A stretch of DNA of 64,000 bases from Tridacna crocea (taxonomy: Eukaryota; Mollusca; Bivalvia; Cardiida; Cardiidae). The stretch covers positions 25,496,427-25,560,426 of the forward strand of contig OX031065.1 of the NCBI GenBank assembly GCA_943736015.1, in the 5' to 3' direction. Positions 58,801 through 63,874 of the stretch are shown here, piece by piece. Each line of letters begins with the position of its first letter. Within the stretch, counting starts at the first letter, position 1. Made by a program: the position numbers and the translations under genes. Under the pieces are notes generated by a model that saw only the letters and a program-made list of their open reading frames with translations, searched no databases and was not told the origin of the DNA.

Positions 58801-61800
58801 CAATCCCACAGCCTTTAAGTACTGTTACATAAGATTGCAGGAAAAGGAGTGATTGTTTGTCATAACTAATTGCCCGTTTTCCTACAATGATTTCCATATT
58901 CTTTGCAACTTTCAGTGATATTGAAACTTTTTTCATGGGTATTTTTCTGTCAGACCAAATGTTAGACATTGTCTTAACCCTTTACCAAACGACAAAATTT
59001 TAGACTGGTCCAAATTGAAAGCACTTGCAGATGACGAAATAAACGTTACTCAAAAATTGAAATATGTTTCCAGTAGTGTAGAAAACATTGTGGGAAAAGG
59101 AGAAAATGCTGGTAACCAGCATTTTCTCCTTTTCCCACAATGTTTTCAAAAGCCATCTATCTCAGGGTCGTAAAAACCAGGGATTGTTTGGTAAAGGGTT
59201 AAAATGTCTAGCCCAGTAAAAGTTTAACATTTTAATCAGCTGCACAGTTTGAATCTTGTTTTCTTTTGTCGACTTTTTTGGTGAGGCACTATTCTATTTA
59301 TACTTTGTTTTTGTTGTAAGATTTTTTTTTCTAGCAATAGAATACCATTTATGTTTGCAAGAGATTACAACACTAGTCATGTTTCTGTTACAGTTAGAGG
59401 AGAGGAAAACCCCAGATTCTGATACCTATCCCCCAATAACAAACCCTTTACAACATTCTTTTATACCTGGTCTATATCCTGGTACATTCCAAGACAGCTA
59501 TATACCTTTTCCTAGGACCTGTGGAGCTAGGTTTAATTCAACAGGTAAGTTTCTACCAAACTAGGGTTGCATCTAGAGCTCGAGATAACTGAAATTCTGC
59601 ACCAAAATCCTATGAAAATGAAATTTGTTTGCACACAAAATCACACAATTGAACAAAATAGCCCACAAAAAGTGCATGATTGTGTACACGATAATGGGAA
59701 AAAAACAAATGCGTGAATAAATAGTTGCAAATTTGCAGGGTTCACAACAAAAATCTTTTAAAAGATTTGACTTTTGACTATTTTAATCCCATTAATAGAC
59801 ACTTGTAATCTGTTTTATGCAAACAGATTTACATATCATGTGTGATGTGTCCAAGAAGAAAGGAAATCAACAGATATATGATTTTTATTAGTAATTATTT
59901 CTGCTGAGGCACTGATAAAAAAGCGTGCTATAGGTTGCAAATGAACTTTTACTCCATTGGTAGATATTTTTCTTTATTTGGGTTTGAGTGTTTGCTCAAT
60001 TAATGTAACTGATATGAAATCTTTGGTTTTAGAACAGATGATGTAAAAGGTATGAAAATATAGCCTCCTAACAGAGTTGGCAAAATCCAGTGTGAAGCAA
60101 AATTAATTTGGGTATTATGATCTAAGATTTCTTGTTTTTTTTTCTAAGGATTGCTTGTTTGTTTTGGAAGATCAAGAGAAGCCAATAAAGGAAGGGATAA
60201 AACTCCTAAGTAAGTTTTATTTCTTTTTGACATGTAGTGATGAAAGAAAGACAAGTTAAGAAGTGGCATTTGCTATTAATTTTTTTGCATACTTGGTAGG
60301 GCTTTGTACAATGAAACTGGATAGAACTTTGTGCAATAAAGAAAATGTTTGTCTTGCTCCTTTATCAGGTGATATACTTTTCCATAATAAGAGCTTATTT
60401 CAATATAATGTTTACAGATCTTTACTCATCCTGAACTTTATCAAGATAATTCAGGCATTGTAATTCTGTGACTTCTGTATTTAATGGCACATGCCTGTCA
60501 AGTTTCAGTGGATTGTATGTTACTACAAAGGTATTTTTATGCACAATATGTTGAGCTTGAATTTGGGCATAGCAATGACTCTAAGTTATTATTCTTAAAT
60601 TGGATTGCTAGTTAACACAAGTTCCATTGATGGATTTACTTCTCACCATGCAATCCCGAGTTTCAAAAAACCTGTGGAAGAAGCCCTTTGAAAACATTTT
60701 CTCCTTTTCCAAAAACATTTTCTACCCTTTTCTACACAATTTTCCTAATTTTAGACCCTTTTTTTATTTGTCTTCTGCAAATGCTTTGAATTTGGATGAG
60801 TTTATTTATTTATTTTTTTTTTCACATGGTTAACCCATTACCACACAGTCCCTACTTCAGACGACCCTGAGAAAGAAGCCTGTACAAAACATTGTGGGAA
60901 AAGGAGAATATGCTGGTACCCAGTACCCAGCATTTTCTCCTTTTCCCACAATGTTTTCTACTCTTCACAAAACAAAATTCAAATTTTCAGTCACTTATAT
61001 TTTGTCATCTGCAAATGCTTTCGATTTGGACAAGCCTAAAATATTGTCGTTTGGTAATGAGTTAAAGAGTCAAAGTCATTATTACAGGATTTATTTATCT
61101 CTTACCTTAGAGCTGGTTCACTCTGCTTTAGACATCTGGTTCCGTATTCACCAACCATTCTTAACAACATTCTTAGTCTTATTCTTCAGAATTTAGTAAA
61201 TGTGAAATTCAGTTTAGCCAATCAGAATTTCTGTTACTTTCACAGTTAGAAAACCTTGAAGAACAAGACAAAAAATGTTCTCAAGAATGGTTGGTGAATA
61301 CGGACCCTGATCCATATTGTCATGTTTCAGGGCGTTGTCAGATCTAACAGCTTTAACCACCACAAACAGAGTAAGGTCTGCACAGACATCGGGATTTCCC
61401 ACAATGTTTTCTAGAAGTCCACCAACACCAAAACAAGATATAATGTCTGTTAGTAACTATTACATGCCCAAGGTTAGTACCTAGATATTTTTGAAGTTAT
61501 CTAATTTTGTGTTCCTAATACCTTGAGGTAGAAAGCTTTTGAAAAGATGTGAGAAAAGGAAAAATTAGTGAGAACCACTATTTTCCCTTTTCCACACAAT
61601 GTTTTCTACCTTTTCTAATGACAAAAGAAATCAATGTTGCCCTATTTAATTTGTTATCTGAGAATTCTTTCAATAATGGATGATTCTTAAATCTTCCTGT
61701 CTGGTAAAGAATTAGTTATTTCCAAAAGATTTCTTTGTGAAAGGCTTGAAAATTCAAGTTCAGGAATTTTAGGTCTCTGTCAATCTCCATATTTAAAAAT

Positions 61801-63121
61801 TTACAGGGATTAGAAATGAGCATGTTCAAAAGTGAGTTGGTAAAATTGCAATAGTAATGAGGATAATATACAAGCAAGTTTGAAGGTCAAGTAGTTATAG
61901 TTTTAATACACAGCACAGAAAAATGGTTGAACATTGATGTATGTAAAGGTAAAAGGTTTGTCTTTTCTGAGAAAACGCTTTACAACACAATCAGAGCATT
62001 TAAAGACTCTGAAAAAGATTATGTTTGAAAACATTCACAGAAAAGGAGAAAATGCAGTTAACCAGCATTTCCTACTCTTCTCACTATGTTTTCTAGGCAT
62101 AACAAAACAAATTTTAATTTTTCAGAATTGAAGTCTATAATTTTGTGGTGTGTAGGTAGAGAGTTAAACAATGAGTATAAAAATTTTCATTATTATTTCA
62201 AACTACTGCAGTTATACTGTAATATGCTATTGTACAAACATTTGTCCATTTTCAGCAAAGGTCCAGAAAATCAAAGTATCAGAAGGAGATTGTAGGAGAT
62301 CATAAATATAGAAATGGAGACAAGGCTGTAAAGAAAGAAAAGAAGCTTGTCAAACTTGATCCAGTTAGAATCTATGATAGTGAATGTCTTCTCAACATAC
62401 ACAGAGACCTCGGGGAAAAATATAGGTAAGTTTTGCACTTATTTTCATTGTAGACCTATATATTGTTTATTTTGGAAGGTCTGTTCCAATTCACTCTTTA
62501 CCACACAATCCTGACTTTTAATGACCCTTAGGTAGAAGCCTTTTGAAAACATGGTGGGAAAAGGAGAAAATGCTGGTAACCAGCATTTTCTCCTTTTACC
62601 ACATGTTTTCAACCCTGTTTAAAATAAATTCCAATTTTTGAGCTAGACTTATTTTGTCGCCTGGAAGTGCTTTCAATTTGGACCTGTCTAAAATTTTGTG
62701 GTTAAGTAAAGAGTTAATGGTGCTTGTAACATCACAGTACTGGTGTCAAGAGTTTGATGGAATTAGATGTTCATTGACGTGAATGTGATATTGCCTGACA
62801 GTTGAACAATCAGTGGATGAAAAAATGAATTCTGAATGTTTTTACATTTTTTCAAATTATATAATAAGAATGGATTTTATCCAGGAATATTAATATTTTG
62901 TAATGTACATGTACTGTATTAGTTGCTTGGCCACCTGTGAATTTTTTTCTTACGCGTTGTGATTGGTGTTTACTGTTTGAAATTAAATCTTTGTCTTACA
63001 TCAAAGTCAATTTTTACATGACTATTATGATCATTTCAGCACTAATATCTCTAATATTGAGGCCATGTGCAATCACAATAAAGAAGAGGCAGCAGCAGTG
63101 GGAAGGAAAGATTTAGTCAAG
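40831..63121 (+). CDS. WDR59: WDR59, GATOR2 complex subunit (18 exons, 3' end beyond window)
   Basis: WDR59 is a scaffold/E3-like subunit of GATOR2 (with MIOS, WDR24, SEH1L, SEC13), acting at lysosomes to relieve GATOR1 inhibition of mTORC1 when amino acids are present. Eighteen exons join without a phase break into 682 codons. Residues 1-323 form the WD40 beta-propeller: SVDTFTYLWDVRD, HEGDVRIWDPR, AHLSKIHGIDWNP, TSSQD, VPVWRARYT-like, GHSDVVLEFQWR, LVTWSKDQNLKIWRVD. Residues ~375-480 form the RWD domain (LYQEFSLLN, ANLTISFPENYPNGAAP, CLEPCIRQF). Residues 481-598 hold the IPFPRTCGARFNSTGLLVCF segment and a Ser/Thr/Pro-rich linker, followed by a conserved region ending AVGRKDLVK. The C-terminal zinc-binding (CRA/RING-like) part must lie downstream. 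ATG 40831 (MAQWGENFASLDF) matches the known N-terminus in position. Introns carry most of the MITEs in this half of the window. Identity is from strong family similarity along the whole length. Confidence 0.96.
41815..42942 (-). mobile_element. GAGGGCC-ended element in WDR59 intron 1
   Basis: Right end caggtgagcgatccagggcc atcttgaccctcttgtttca; interior monomers with gtcagattttgaaataattt cacagaaatgt and purine-rich tracts (ggttgggggaggggggggga at ~41888). The GAGCACGTTGTGCTC end is missing. A subfamily B MITE is inserted at 42262-42489. Confidence 0.75.
42262..42489 (-). mobile_element. TTAA-MITE, full length, subfamily B, nested
   Basis: TTAACCCTTTCCCAAATGAC to gggaaagggttTAA; centre AAATTGCTTGTTACAAGCAA: again matched in both arms. 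It interrupts the GAGGGCC element, so it is younger. Confidence 0.88.
42982..43031 (+). CDS. WDR59: WDR59 exon 2
   Basis: Acceptor ttatttcag, donor ACCTGG|gtaaga. Encodes ANTMALDCLGKWTVLPG, matching the A-T-AM-(V/L)DCLG strand of WDR59. Short (50 nt), lying about 40 bp after the end of a GAGGGCC-type repeat. Confidence 0.92.
43108..43262 (+). mobile_element. Decayed TTAA-MITE
   Basis: ttaccctttaccatacaatg, eroded core gaaaatattgtgggaaaatg, no right end. Confidence 0.6.
43486..43662 (-). mobile_element. TTAA-MITE with shortened core
   Basis: TTAACTCTTTTAGAAACAAC to tggcaaagagTTAA; centre of the palindrome deleted. Right TTAA shared with the next copy. Confidence 0.82.
43659..43998 (-). mobile_element. 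TTAA-MITE with internal ~134-bp tandem duplication
   Basis: TTAACTCTTTACCAAACAAC, then gagtgactaaagaattgaaa...palindrome...ttctcaacatgagttttat twice in a row, so the core is present twice (~43760-43830 and ~43900-43970). Confidence 0.85.
44135..44270 (+). CDS. WDR59: WDR59 exon 3
   Basis: Acceptor caatttttcag, donor GCAGCT|gtaagg. Encodes RRFFTFVDLDDP, RLARQSKWEVSCVQWNPH and ASLFGAA, i.e. WD repeat 1 with the SRQSKWD-type motif. Confidence 0.95.
44305..44632 (+). mobile_element. tRNA-derived SINE, copy 2
   Basis: B-box ctagggtttgatccctggc, body gatgatagtcactgcaacag ... gaatgcatggataggtgcac, tail cattaaacaccatacaatca. Begins ~35 bp after the WDR59 exon 3 donor. Confidence 0.7.
44786..44945 (+). 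mobile_element. TTAA-MITE, right spacer eroded
   Basis: cttttgaaaacattgttgga ... GCTGGTTACCAGC ... ; ends just before WDR59 exon 4. Confidence 0.68.
44969..45057 (+). CDS. WDR59: WDR59 exon 4
   Basis: Acceptor ttttaccag, donor ACATAAG|gtaaat, phase 2 out. Encodes CTQRLDLFSWEIGSNKDAV and MKAHTRNIR (the GHTRxIS loop). Confidence 0.92.
45228..45460 (-). mobile_element. TTAA-MITE, full length, subfamily A
   Basis: TTAACTCTTTACTACACGAC to tgtggtaatgggTTAA; a 6-bp duplication (cctttc) in the right arm. Confidence 0.9.
45518..45722 (+). mobile_element. TTAA-MITE, left arm shortened
   Basis: caaccctttactacacaatc to gttgtttgttaaagatttaa. Confidence 0.8.
45960..46381. mobile_element. Three TTAA-MITE pieces
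   Basis: 45965-46024: right end only (caaaaatagggattgtttgg). 46110-46185: core fragment with end ttgtaaagggTTAA. 46189-46381 (+): both TIRs, left palindrome arm deleted. Confidence 0.68.
46385..46905. mobile_element. CATT-tailed retroelement fragment before WDR59 exon 5
   Basis: Sequence with ggggtcccgggtttt, catgtcgtagaaggcgacta and its partner catgtcgtaaaaggcgacaa 230 bp later, ending gacgggccttaaaacgccat (ttcattcattcatt). Non-coding 3' portion of a LINE or a SINE. The exon 5 acceptor lies only ~15 bp after the tail. Confidence 0.5.
46911..47029 (+). CDS. WDR59: WDR59 exon 5
   Basis: Acceptor tatctacag, donor GTGTTT|gtgagt. Encodes SDIDWSPFDVNVIASCSVDT then FTYLWDVRDPKRP, a full WD repeat. 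Confidence 0.95.
47165..47345. repeat. tacagtcgaacctgca repeat
   Basis: actggtacagtcgaacctgc and cgacaagcgaccgtgcaaat blocks; DNA-transposon-like short element ending next to WDR59 exon 6. Related in style to 32365-32530. Confidence 0.4.
47355..47443 (+). CDS. WDR59: WDR59 exon 6
   Basis: Acceptor atattgtag, donor CCTAGG|gtgagt. Encodes GVSQVQWNKVTNNLFATA, then HEGDVRIWDPR. Confidence 0.95.
47461..47657 (-). mobile_element. TTAA-MITE, right spacer deleted
   Basis: TTAACTCTTTAGCAACCAAC ... core (tgcttgctaccagc) ... taaagggTTAA. Confidence 0.8.
47770..47965 (+). mobile_element. Decayed TTAA-MITE
   Basis: gaaaatattgttggaaaatg and R-side gtttgtcgtccacaaattat ... gttttgcaaagagttta. Confidence 0.55.
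48028..48257 (-). mobile_element. TTAA-MITE, near full length
   Basis: ctcttaaccaaatgaaaagt to tttggtaaagggTTAA; centre altered to gctgttattggtaatat. Confidence 0.8.
48580..48696 (+). CDS. WDR59: WDR59 exon 7
   Basis: Acceptor attttacag, donor GCTAAA|gtaagt, phase 0 both sides. Encodes VVYITAHLSKIHGIDWNPNN and TTSSQDCTAK; the AHLSKIHG block is almost invariant in WDR59. Confidence 0.95.
48738..49140. mobile_element. Truncated TTAA-MITE followed by SINE copy 3
   Basis: MITE 48738-48880 (-) stops at gctggtcaccag. SINE body (actgtgacaggattcattcc ... gatataactgaattaatgtt) spans ~48897-49090. A MITE-like gagaaaatgctggttcac at ~49133 may be the displaced rest. Confidence 0.55.
49329..49406 (+). 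CDS. WDR59: WDR59 exon 8
   Basis: Acceptor ttatttcag, donor TATACT|gtaagt. Encodes FWDVTYTRHNKGMLNSGSPV then WRARYT. Confidence 0.94.
49708..49895 (+). mobile_element. TTAA-MITE, right palindrome arm deleted
   Basis: tatcccataatcacacaatc, left arm to gcaggtaac, then directly acaaaacaaatttcaaattt; right end gtttggtaatgaatg. Confidence 0.8.
50160..50380. repeat. Dispersed 'gggcttaatgcatatatgcaaaaggtatc' repeat
   Basis: Matches 2686-2840: aaaggtatcaaccaggatca gcctgtacaagctcacctgg. Same orientation. Confidence 0.5.
50433..50566 (+). mobile_element. TTAA-MITE, palindrome deleted (134 bp)
   Basis: Both TIRs intact (TTAACCCATTACCACACAAT / tttggtaatgagTTAA). The core collapsed to acattgtgggcaatcccataatgttt: a short-stem remnant. 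Confidence 0.88.
50693..51488 (+). mobile_element. hAT-superfamily element, 796 bp, non-autonomous remnant
   Basis: Flanked by 8-bp direct repeats GTCAATAG at 50685-50692 and 51489-51496, the target-duplication length of hAT elements. Ends TATTGGTGAAACGGT and (inverted) TAGAGGTGAAACAAT share the hAT-style GGTGAAAC core. Internal frame 51128-51250 encodes a relic of the C-terminal dimerisation domain. Lies in WDR59 intron 8. Short poly-palindromic cgatataccg/gcaatac blocks line the ends. Confidence 0.85.
51128..51250 (+). pseudogene. hAT transposase C-terminal dimerisation domain, relic
   Basis: Encodes TAEQVFSTAGDFLSAQRASL then GADKVDMLIFLKKNM before TGA. The pattern (S)-x-E-x-VFSTAG-xx-L-xxxRxxL-xxxxVDxLIFLKKN is the hAT family dimerisation motif. 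Upstream frame is shifted; the DDE catalytic part is absent. Confidence 0.88.
51666..51894 (+). mobile_element. TTAA-MITE, full length, subfamily A
   Basis: 229 bp, TTAACCCTTTCCCAAACAAT to tttgggaaagggTTAA; the TIR is of the B type (CCCAAACAA) but the core is A type, so ends and core assort independently. Confidence 0.92.
52049..52208 (+). CDS. WDR59: WDR59 exon 9
   Basis: Acceptor ttttgtag, donor CATGAAA|gtgaga, phase 1 out. Encodes PFGEGLVTVVLSQLRRGENN, FLWNN, and GHSDVVLEFQWRKKHE. Reading through the donor meets a stop at 52281. Confidence 0.95.
52220..52345 (+). mobile_element. TTAA-MITE fragments next to exon 9
   Basis: agtaaccaaatattccctgg tttttacaac and tttgaaaacagtatgggaaa, starting 12 bp after the exon 9 donor. 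Confidence 0.45.
52450..52605. repeat. Degenerate (atggtacaaagtggt)n
   Basis: About eight imperfect copies of ggta(c/t)aaa(g/a)tggta. Confidence 0.6.
52816..53040 (+). mobile_element. TTAA-MITE, near full length, subfamily A
   Basis: cccattaccatacaatccct to ctggtaatgagTTAA; core good. Confidence 0.88.
53056..53290 (+). mobile_element. TTAA-MITE, worn
   Basis: gaactctttactacacaatc to gtggtatggcaaagagata; core with several mismatches. Confidence 0.78.
53343..53571 (+). mobile_element. TTAA-MITE, full length, subfamily B
   Basis: TTAACCCTTTCCCAAACAAG to ttttggaaaaggTTAA; centre AAATTGCTCGTAACAAGCAA. 229 bp. Confidence 0.9.
53794..54022 (-). mobile_element. Decayed TTAA-MITE
   Basis: cttaactgtaaagtttacca, core aaactgctggttataggcat, right gattgtgtggtaaaatg. 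Confidence 0.7.
54165..54244 (+). CDS. WDR59: WDR59 exon 10
   Basis: Acceptor ctattttcag, donor CAGAGG|gtaagg. Encodes NSHDYYLVTWSKDQNLKIWR and VDTQLQR, the last WD repeat. Confidence 0.95.
54245..54850. other. WDR59 intron 10, no structure recognised
   Basis: AT-rich; a short 'gagccccccttttcacagttca' end of the dispersed repeat at ~54820. Confidence 0.4.
54853..55165 (+). repeat. ATACCCCCACAAAA...GTCTGTC repeat, best copy
   Basis: ttataccccc acaaaacatatg then its complement cataccccta-like hairpin (catatgttttgtaggggtat), a run of gtctgtctgtgtatctgtca / gtgtgtccgcc pseudo-tandem, and an end ctgtcaaagcgctggtaggg. Related copies at 19889-20030 and 20325-20480. Confidence 0.65.
55290..55550. 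repeat. Dispersed 'accatgctctgagaaaggggggtttaaa' repeat
   Basis: Two short pieces, ~55300-55350 and ~55500-55535 (taaacctccttttcatagag catgactca, reverse). Confidence 0.45.
55555..55730 (+). mobile_element. TTAA-MITE, left palindrome arm deleted
   Basis: taacccattatcacactttg to tctggtaaaaagTTAA; only the cttttt cccacaatgttt arm remains. Shares its right TTAA with the next copy. Confidence 0.82.
55727..55956 (-). mobile_element. TTAA-MITE, full length, subfamily B
   Basis: TTAACCCTTTCCCCAAATGA to tttgggaaagggTTAA; centre AAATTGCTCATTGTGAGCAA, a third B-type centre again matched in both arms. Ends 33 bp before WDR59 exon 11. Confidence 0.92.
55989..56198 (+). CDS. WDR59: WDR59 exon 11 (linker and RWD start)
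   Basis: Acceptor ctaaatag, donor GACAAG|gtaaaa, 70 codons, phase 0. Begins with a poorly conserved polar linker (LCGHDVELSEIEASAQDG...) and ends MSLYQEFSLLNKHIPNVSID, the first helix and strand of the RWD domain. Confidence 0.93.
56561..56789 (+). mobile_element. TTAA-MITE, full length, subfamily C
   Basis: TTAACCCTTTACCCCATAAG to tatggaataaaggg; core gaaaacattgtggcaaaagg then TGAAATTGCTTGTCACGAGC. Confidence 0.88.
56785..57026 (+). mobile_element. TTAA-MITE containing a 23-bp tandem expansion
   Basis: Worn core (aggagaataagctgatggcc agc). In the R-side spacer the 23-bp unit tagttgaaaatgctttcagtatc starts at 56898, 56921, 56944 and 56967. Right end gtttggtaaagggtta. Confidence 0.85.
57075..57239 (+). 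CDS. WDR59: WDR59 exon 12 (RWD core)
   Basis: Acceptor ttgtacag, donor ATGAAG|gtatat, 55 codons. Encodes TEGDSRHCLLTVGAGKYTAN and LTISFPENYPNGAAPEFEI; the FP-x-YPN-x-AP loop is the RWD signature. Confidence 0.95.
57805..58031 (-). mobile_element. TTAA-MITE, full length, subfamily A
   Basis: TTAACTCATTACCAAACGAC to tgtggtaatgggTTAA; core nearly perfect. Ends 49 bp before WDR59 exon 13. Confidence 0.92.
58081..58176 (+). CDS. WDR59: WDR59 exon 13 (RWD end)
   Basis: Acceptor gtgtttgcag, donor ATGACT|gtaagt. Encodes VLRETAQMHVNRNANCLEPC and IRQFANAFESMT, matching the CLEPCLRQL helix. Confidence 0.95.
58528..58755 (+). mobile_element. TTAA-MITE, full length, subfamily C
   Basis: TTAACCTTTTACCCTATAAG to tggagtaaagggttta; core TGAAATTGCTCGTCACAAGC. 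Confidence 0.87.
58810..58910. mobile_element. Decayed TTAA-MITE core
   Basis: gattgcaggaaaaggagtga ttgtttgtcataactaattgcc; old. Confidence 0.5.
58974..59202 (-). mobile_element. TTAA-MITE, reference full-length copy (subfamily A)
   Basis: A 229-bp non-autonomous element bounded by TTAA. Left end TTAACCCTTTACCAAACGAC, right end ...TTGTTTGGTAAAGGGTTAA: ~17-19-bp terminal inverted repeats that include the TTAA. The middle holds a near-perfect palindrome, GAAAACATTGTGGGAAAAGG continuing into AGAAAATGCTGGT, then its complement, about 33 bp per arm with one central base. The spacers between TIR and palindrome differ from each other, giving the element a direction (the side with CCAAATTGAAAGC is here called the R side). 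TTAA borders imply piggyBac-type mobilisation; no ORF is present. All 'TTAA-MITE' entries below belong to this family; strand + means the GACG...GAGAAAGAAGCC side comes first. Confidence 0.9.
59394..59544 (+). CDS. WDR59: WDR59 exon 14
   Basis: Acceptor tctgttacag, donor TCAACAG|gtaagt. Encodes a Pro-rich stretch, then YPGTFQDSYIPFPRTCGARF, the conserved FPRTSGARF block. Confidence 0.94.
59545..60148. other. WDR59 intron 14, no structure recognised
   Basis: AT-rich, MITE-free, which is unusual for introns here. Confidence 0.4.
60149..60209 (+). CDS. WDR59: WDR59 exon 15
   Basis: Acceptor tttttctaag, donor CCTAA|gtaagt. Encodes GLLVCFGRSREANKGRDKTP, aligning with the GYLVYFTRP segment. Short (61 nt). 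Confidence 0.88.
60636..60833 (+). mobile_element. TTAA-MITE, core shortened
   Basis: tctcaccatgcaatcccgag to tttcacatggTTAA; palindrome centre deleted. Right TTAA shared with the next copy. Confidence 0.8.
60830..61065 (+). mobile_element. TTAA-MITE, full length, subfamily A
   Basis: TTAACCCATTACCACACAGT to cgtttggtaatgagTTAA; 8-bp duplication at the centre (ggtacccagtacccagc). Confidence 0.92.
61331..61472 (+). CDS. WDR59: WDR59 exon 16
   Basis: Acceptor catgtttcag, donor CCCAAG|gttagt. Encodes ALSDLTALTTTNRVRSAQTS, GFPTMFSRSPPTPK, and VSNYYMPK. Positions 61395-61413 match the palindrome arm of the local MITE family over 19 nt (TTTCCCACAATGTTTTCTA), in frame as FPTMF(S). Confidence 0.9.
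61510..61714 (+). mobile_element. Decayed TTAA-MITE
   Basis: agaaagcttttgaaaagatg ... ccactattttcccttttcca; right end ctgtctggtaaagaattag. Confidence 0.68.
61973..62167 (+). mobile_element. TTAA-MITE, worn
   Basis: cgctttacaacacaatcaga to gtgtgtaggtagagagTTAA. Confidence 0.75.
62256..62425 (+). CDS. WDR59: WDR59 exon 17
   Basis: Acceptor cattttcag, donor AATATAG|gtaagt. Encodes a very basic QRSRKSKYQKEIVGDHKYR stretch, then KLDPVRIYDSECLLNIHRDL and GEKYR, matching the ACLLPVHKSLGE region. Confidence 0.92.
62490..62717 (+). mobile_element. TTAA-MITE, full length, subfamily A
   Basis: cactctttaccacacaatcc to gttaagtaaagagTTAA; core nearly perfect. Confidence 0.88.
63040..63121 (+). CDS. WDR59: WDR59 exon 18 (last in window)
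   Basis: Acceptor gatcatttcag, donor GTCAAG|gtatcc. Encodes TNISNIEAMCNHNKEEAAAV and GRKDLVK; VGRKDLV is conserved. The downstream coding exons, including the zinc-binding C-terminus, are outside the window. Confidence 0.93.
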
Positions 63122-63175
63122 GTATCCTGCATTGCTTTTATGTTTTACTCTGTACCAGGGCTCCCTTTCATTAAA

Positions 63176-63404
63176 CTGTGTTCACACAATGCCGACTTTT
63201 GATGCTCCTGGAAAAGAATCCTTTTGAAAACATTGTGAGAAAAGAAGAAAATGCTACTAGTAACCAGCATTTTCTTCCTTTTCAGACAATGTTTTCTTCT
63301 CCATCAAAGAAAAATTGCACCATTTTAGACATGCTGAAATTGTCATCTGCGAATTCTTTCAATTTAGACAAGGCTAAAATTTTGTTGTCTGGTAAAGGGT
63401 AAAA
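63176..63404 (+). mobile_element. TTAA-MITE, near full length
   Basis: tgttcacacaatgccgactt to ttgtctggtaaagggtaaa; centre gctactagtaaccagc. Confidence 0.85.
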
Positions 63405-63744
63405 TTGTGTACACTCAGAATTTGTTAACACAGTTTAGGTAAGCAAGTATCAATACTGAAAACAAGTTTCATTAAACTGCAAACATTCATGATTTGAGTA
63501 AGTATTTGTGTAACTTTAATTCAGCTCGTACATTTGGGTAAAGCAAGGATTGCCTGTGCTTACAAACAGTCCCAAATATTGTGCATAAATCTGGACAGTT
63601 TAGTGAAAAATATCCCAAGTAATTAAGTTTCTTTGGACCTGTCTGTGTGCAAGGCATTTTGCCATCAACAAATAAAAGGCAGTTCTTATTGGAATTATCA
63701 TTGTCTTTGAAAGAGAAGAAAATGGTGTTGAAATTGAAAAGTAA

Positions 63745-63857
63745 ACCCATTTATCACTATTTTCTCCTTTTTTTTCTTTTTCCCAAAATATTTTAAATGG
63801 CCTGTTTTTTTTTTCTCAGGCAGGTAAAAACATAGTATCGTATGCGTAAAAGGTTAA
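63745..63857 (-). mobile_element. TTAA-MITE right half
   Basis: Only one arm (cactattttctcctttt ...) and the end gcgtaaaaggTTAA. Confidence 0.6.
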
Positions 63858-63874
63858 ACTGAAACCTTCACTCG

